Shown here piece after piece: positions 7,696 through 10,077 of a stretch of DNA of 10,077 bases. The translations under genes were made by a program, and so were the position numbers. The number at the start of each line of letters is the position of its first letter. The first letter of the stretch is position 1. Source of the DNA: Gemmatimonadota bacterium (GTDB taxonomy: Bacteria; Latescibacterota; UBA2968; UBA8231). The notes under the pieces were generated by a model that was given only the letters and a program-made list of their open reading frames with translations, ran no database searches and was not told the DNA's origin. The stretch spans positions 1 through 10,077 of the forward strand of contig JAPOYQ010000761.1 of the NCBI GenBank assembly GCA_026706505.1, in the 5' to 3' direction.

Positions 7696-8946
7696 GGTGC
7701 GCTGGCCTGGCTCAATTTCCACTTTGGTGCGCAGCGGTTCGTATTCATAGCCACGCGCCACATCCACGATCACTTCGCCGCGCGGCAGCCAGCCTTGGCA
7801 GGTGCCGTCGATGTACGCATAGGTGATCTGCCCCAAGCGCACATCGCCGCCCACATCGAAGTGCCAGGTCCCCATATTGGAGTTGACGTGGGCGTGGTGG
7901 CCGTGCGGGGCGTAGGGAATGCCCTCCGGCGAGCGGAAGTGGACGCGGCAGGGCACGGGTTTCCCAGTCGCGTCGTCGATGACCTTGGTATGCACCCAGT
8001 TGCGCCCGCGCTCCACCACTTCTAGCTGAACTCGCGGCGAAGCCTCTACGCGGCCTTGCTGCCGTACCTCTCCCCAGCTAGTCTCTCCCAAAACTTCCCC
8101 GTCTCGCTTGACTTGCACAGTGGCCGAAGGATTGGCGGCTATCTCCACGTATGAAGGGCTGCTGCCCTCGTTTTGAGCTTCGCCCCAGCCCTTGCGTCCA
8201 TCGAGGAAATTCTCGGTCGTCGCTTCCGGCAATGGATAGGGATAGGTCGCAACGCCTCGATCTACTTCCACTTCGAGAGCGGCGGACTGGCGCGCGTCCT
8301 CCTCTTGCGGTAGGGTGATGATAACCTCACGCGTGCCTTCGCGGCAGATCGGCTCCTCGTCCAAGTCGCTCAGGGTGATCCCGCCGATGACAAAGGCCGG
8401 CCCCGCAGCCTCGATGGCGATTTTTTTCAACCCCTTGTCCGGGTGCGGATTCGGCCACGCCCAGAGCACGAAGTGCTGCGCGCGACCGCCATTGACCTCG
8501 GTCTGGCGACGCCCGGCCATGTCCCACGGACCTTCGGTGCGCGGCAAGAGCTGATCGTTTGTATCCGGCACTGCCACAAACGGCGTACCGCCATACGACG
8601 ACGGCACAGTCGAAATTTCAAAGCGATCGCGCACGGGCACCTTGAGCACCTCGCCGTCCTCGTAGTGCAGCGCGTATTCAGCTACCAGCGTCGCCAGCGG
8701 CCCGTTGTCGGCGATCCGCGATTCCAACAGGCGATGCACCACAATCATCCAAGTCGCCCGACGACCAACCGGTATTTCCACACCGGAATGATCTCCATTA
8801 CAGGTGATCAGACAGCGCTCAGCATCGCTGCCGAGCGCAAAGGGCAAGCCGCGAAAGCTTTGTGCGCCGAGCGGCCCTTGGCCCCCTAAGATGTCCAACC
8901 CGGCGTTGTACAGCGCGTTCAAATCCAGCGGTGTGTAGGTACCCAT
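7693..8946 (-). CDS. N-terminal accessory half of the first CehA/McbA-like metallohydrolase paralogue
   Basis: This 417-residue product corresponds to residues 1 to about 438 of the intact paralogue. It contains the opening PLDLNALYNAG, a beta-rich region with the shared motifs PDKGLKKIAIEAAGPAFVIGGITL and VPVRDRFEI, and the Ig-like domain (IDDATGKPVPCRVHFRSPEG, then AYIDGTCQGWLP). It ends at the amber codon just after VEIEPGQRT, so on its own it has no catalytic motif. Read through the TAG, the full product would be 827 residues, nearly the same as the neighbour's 829. ATG 8946 is chosen because of a strong Shine-Dalgarno AAGGAGG (8958-8952), 5 bases upstream; the frame extends to 9051 but without a comparable site. 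It is the first gene of the minus-strand cluster and is transcribed divergently from the enolase-superfamily gene. Confidence 0.8.
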   Translation of the reverse strand: MGTYTPLDLNALYNAGLDILGGQGPLGAQSFRGLPFALGSDAERCLITCNGDHSGVEIPVGRRATWMIVVHRLLESRIADNGPLATLVAEYALHYEDGEVLKVPVRDRFEISTVPSSYGGTPFVAVPDTNDQLLPRTEGPWDMAGRRQTEVNGGRAQHFVLWAWPNPHPDKGLKKIAIEAAGPAFVIGGITLSDLDEEPICREGTREVIITLPQEEDARQSAALEVEVDRGVATYPYPLPEATTENFLDGRKGWGEAQNEGSSPSYVEIAANPSATVQVKRDGEVLGETSWGEVRQQGRVEASPRVQLEVVERGRNWVHTKVIDDATGKPVPCRVHFRSPEGIPYAPHGHHAHVNSNMGTWHFDVGGDVRLGQITYAYIDGTCQGWLPRGEVIVDVARGYEYEPLRTKVEIEPGQRT

Positions 8947-9129
8947 GGTCTCCTCCTTTGAAGTGGTCTTGCGTTTGGGCTGATAAAATGGTTTGAGGGA
9001 CCGACTTGTGCAAAAAGAATGGATGCATCCCACCTGGCCAACCAACGACACTCAACGCTTGCGTCTCCTCTCCCCCTCCCGTAACTTGGCCGCCAACCAC
9101 CTTCCCCGTCCATCAAGGAGCCTTCCAAG
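8947..9129. promoter_or_regulatory. Divergent intergenic region, probable promoters in both directions
   Basis: This 183-bp region separates the minus-strand metallohydrolase operon from the plus-strand enolase-superfamily gene, so it should carry promoters for both. Candidate elements are weak. On the minus strand, TTGCAC (9013-9008) and TTTTAT (8988-8983) are 19 bases apart. On the plus strand, TTGAAG (8958-8963) and GATAAA (8982-8987) are 18 bases apart. The two ribosome-binding sites lie at its edges. No convincing operator palindrome was found. Confidence 0.35.
9115..9120 (+). promoter_or_regulatory. Shine-Dalgarno site of the enolase-superfamily gene
   Basis: AAGGAG lies 9 bases before ATG 9130 and supports that start. 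Confidence 0.7.
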
Positions 9130-10077
9130 ATGAAAATCACCAATATCGAAGTCATCCCCATCTTTCCCAAGCTGGCCAGTCGCTACGCCGAGCGCCGCGT
9201 TGATCTCTACGGCATCGACTGCCGCGTCGTGTACAAAGTCCACACTGACGCCGGTATCACCGGCTACGGCGACATGAGAGTGCGGCCCTACGCCAAACCT
9301 TCCCGCGACGCCGTCGCCCAATTTATCGGCCTCAGCCCCTTCGACTTCATCAACGACCATCGCTCTGCCGTCCCCTCGGGCCTACTCTGCGCCCTGTACG
9401 ACGCAATGGGCAAACACCTCGACCTGCCCGTTCACAAACTCCTCGGCCAGAAAAAGCGCAACGCCATCGCCGTGGCCGCCTGGACCCGACCCGCCTCCCC
9501 AGAAGTCTTCCGCGACGAAATCAAACGCGCCGCGGCCGAGGGCTACCGCGTCTTCAAAATCCACACCTGCACCTACCACGACGTCTTCAAGCAGACCCGT
9601 CTGGCCACAGAAGTCGCCCCGGAGAGTTTCCGCATCCACTACGATTTCAACCACAACCGCAGCCTCGGCAGTGCCCTGCCGATCATCGCCGAACTCGAAA
9701 GAAACTTCCCCATCGTCGGCTACATCGAAGACCCGTTCGACAAAAGTGACATCGACGGCTGGAAGCGCCTGCGCCAACAAACTAGTCTGCCGCTAATCAT
9801 GCACGGCACCCCCTTGGGCGGAGTCCAAGAACTAATCTACGGCCTCGCTGATATGTACATGATCGGCGGCACCCTCGAAGACACCATGGCCGCCGGCTGG
9901 GCCTGTGGCCGGGCCAATGTGCAAGTTCTGCTGCAATTCGAAGGAGGTACTCTGGGCAAGGCTATGGCCATGCACATGGCCTCGGTGCTGCCGACCCACA
10001 CGGCCCACTCGATCAACCTCGACGACCAGTACGCCGAAGACTACACTACTGAAACCATTCCCGTCGTCGATGGAGCC
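9130..10077 (+). CDS. Enolase-superfamily protein, mandelate racemase/muconate lactonizing type (3' truncated)
   Basis: The frame is open from ATG 9130 to the window end (316 residues) with no stop, so the C-terminus is missing. It has the capping-domain opening MKITNIEVIPI, the DAGITGYGD strand (40-48) and the ALYDAMGK...LPVHKLLGQK signature (88-109) of mandelate racemase-like proteins. The barrel then shows K143-I-H145 in the usual KxK catalytic-lysine position, D172 (HYDFNHN) as first metal ligand and E200 (YIEDPF) as second. The third expected acidic ligand is not evident: the region reads LIMHGTPLGG (222-231). Family members abstract an alpha-proton from a carboxylate, giving sugar-acid dehydration, racemisation or lactonisation; which one applies here cannot be told. 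It is divergent from the metallohydrolase operon, so shared regulation and a shared catabolic route are plausible. Confidence 0.88.
   Translation, partial: MKITNIEVIPIFPKLASRYAERRVDLYGIDCRVVYKVHTDAGITGYGDMRVRPYAKPSRDAVAQFIGLSPFDFINDHRSAVPSGLLCALYDAMGKHLDLPVHKLLGQKKRNAIAVAAWTRPASPEVFRDEIKRAAAEGYRVFKIHTCTYHDVFKQTRLATEVAPESFRIHYDFNHNRSLGSALPIIAELERNFPIVGYIEDPFDKSDIDGWKRLRQQTSLPLIMHGTPLGGVQELIYGLADMYMIGGTLEDTMAAGWACGRANVQVLLQFEGGTLGKAMAMHMASVLPTHTAHSINLDDQYAEDYTTETIPVVDGA

Noticed and set aside
6982..8025. 347-codon open frame on the plus strand
   Set aside because: It lies antisense to the metallohydrolase gene. The minus-strand frame has clear homology to its paralogue, while this one shows no recognisable motif and is a by-product of high GC content.
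8947..9051. N-terminal extension of the first paralogue to 9051
   Set aside because: AAGGAGG precedes ATG 8946 at ideal spacing and the protein start matches its paralogue; the extension has no comparable ribosome-binding site.

Overview
The window has two parts of very different character. Positions 1-2687 hold the 3' portion of an AT-rich plus-strand gene for a large superfamily II (DEAH-box) helicase with a long C-terminal extension, of the kind found in restriction and phage-defence islands. From about 2850 onward the DNA is clearly GC-rich, with GC-ending codons, and carries metabolic genes. The change in base composition across the 2688-2857 spacer suggests the helicase belongs to a horizontally acquired segment.

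The GC-rich part is a probable minus-strand operon read from 8946 down to 2858. It starts with two tandem paralogues of a roughly 828-residue protein: an N-terminal beta-rich accessory region, an Ig-like domain, and a PHP-type metallohydrolase domain resembling the CehA/McbA family. The operon ends with a phytanoyl-CoA dioxygenase (PhyH) family Fe(II)/2-oxoglutarate oxygenase. The first paralogue (6463-8946) is interrupted by one in-frame TAG codon exactly between accessory and catalytic halves. The second paralogue (3906-6395) is intact. A divergent plus-strand gene (9130 to the window end) encodes an enolase-superfamily protein of the mandelate racemase/muconate lactonizing type. No transport or regulatory gene is visible, so the shared substrate (perhaps an organic acid, ester, amide or sugar acid) cannot be named.

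The most unusual non-coding structure is a tandem array of five exact-length 31-bp units (3751-3905). It fills the whole gap between the second metallohydrolase and the dioxygenase gene. Each unit contains a short dyad, and two of the dyads differ by paired (compensating) substitutions. The array supplies the stop codon of the upstream gene and ends two bases before the Shine-Dalgarno sequence of the downstream gene.

Organism: a bacterium, judging by the Shine-Dalgarno sites and the tight same-strand gene order. PhyH dioxygenases, enolase-superfamily proteins and CehA-like hydrolases together recall uncultured, catabolically rich lineages such as Latescibacteria, Poribacteria or planctomycete-like groups. 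That placement is a low-confidence inference from gene content, not from a marker gene.
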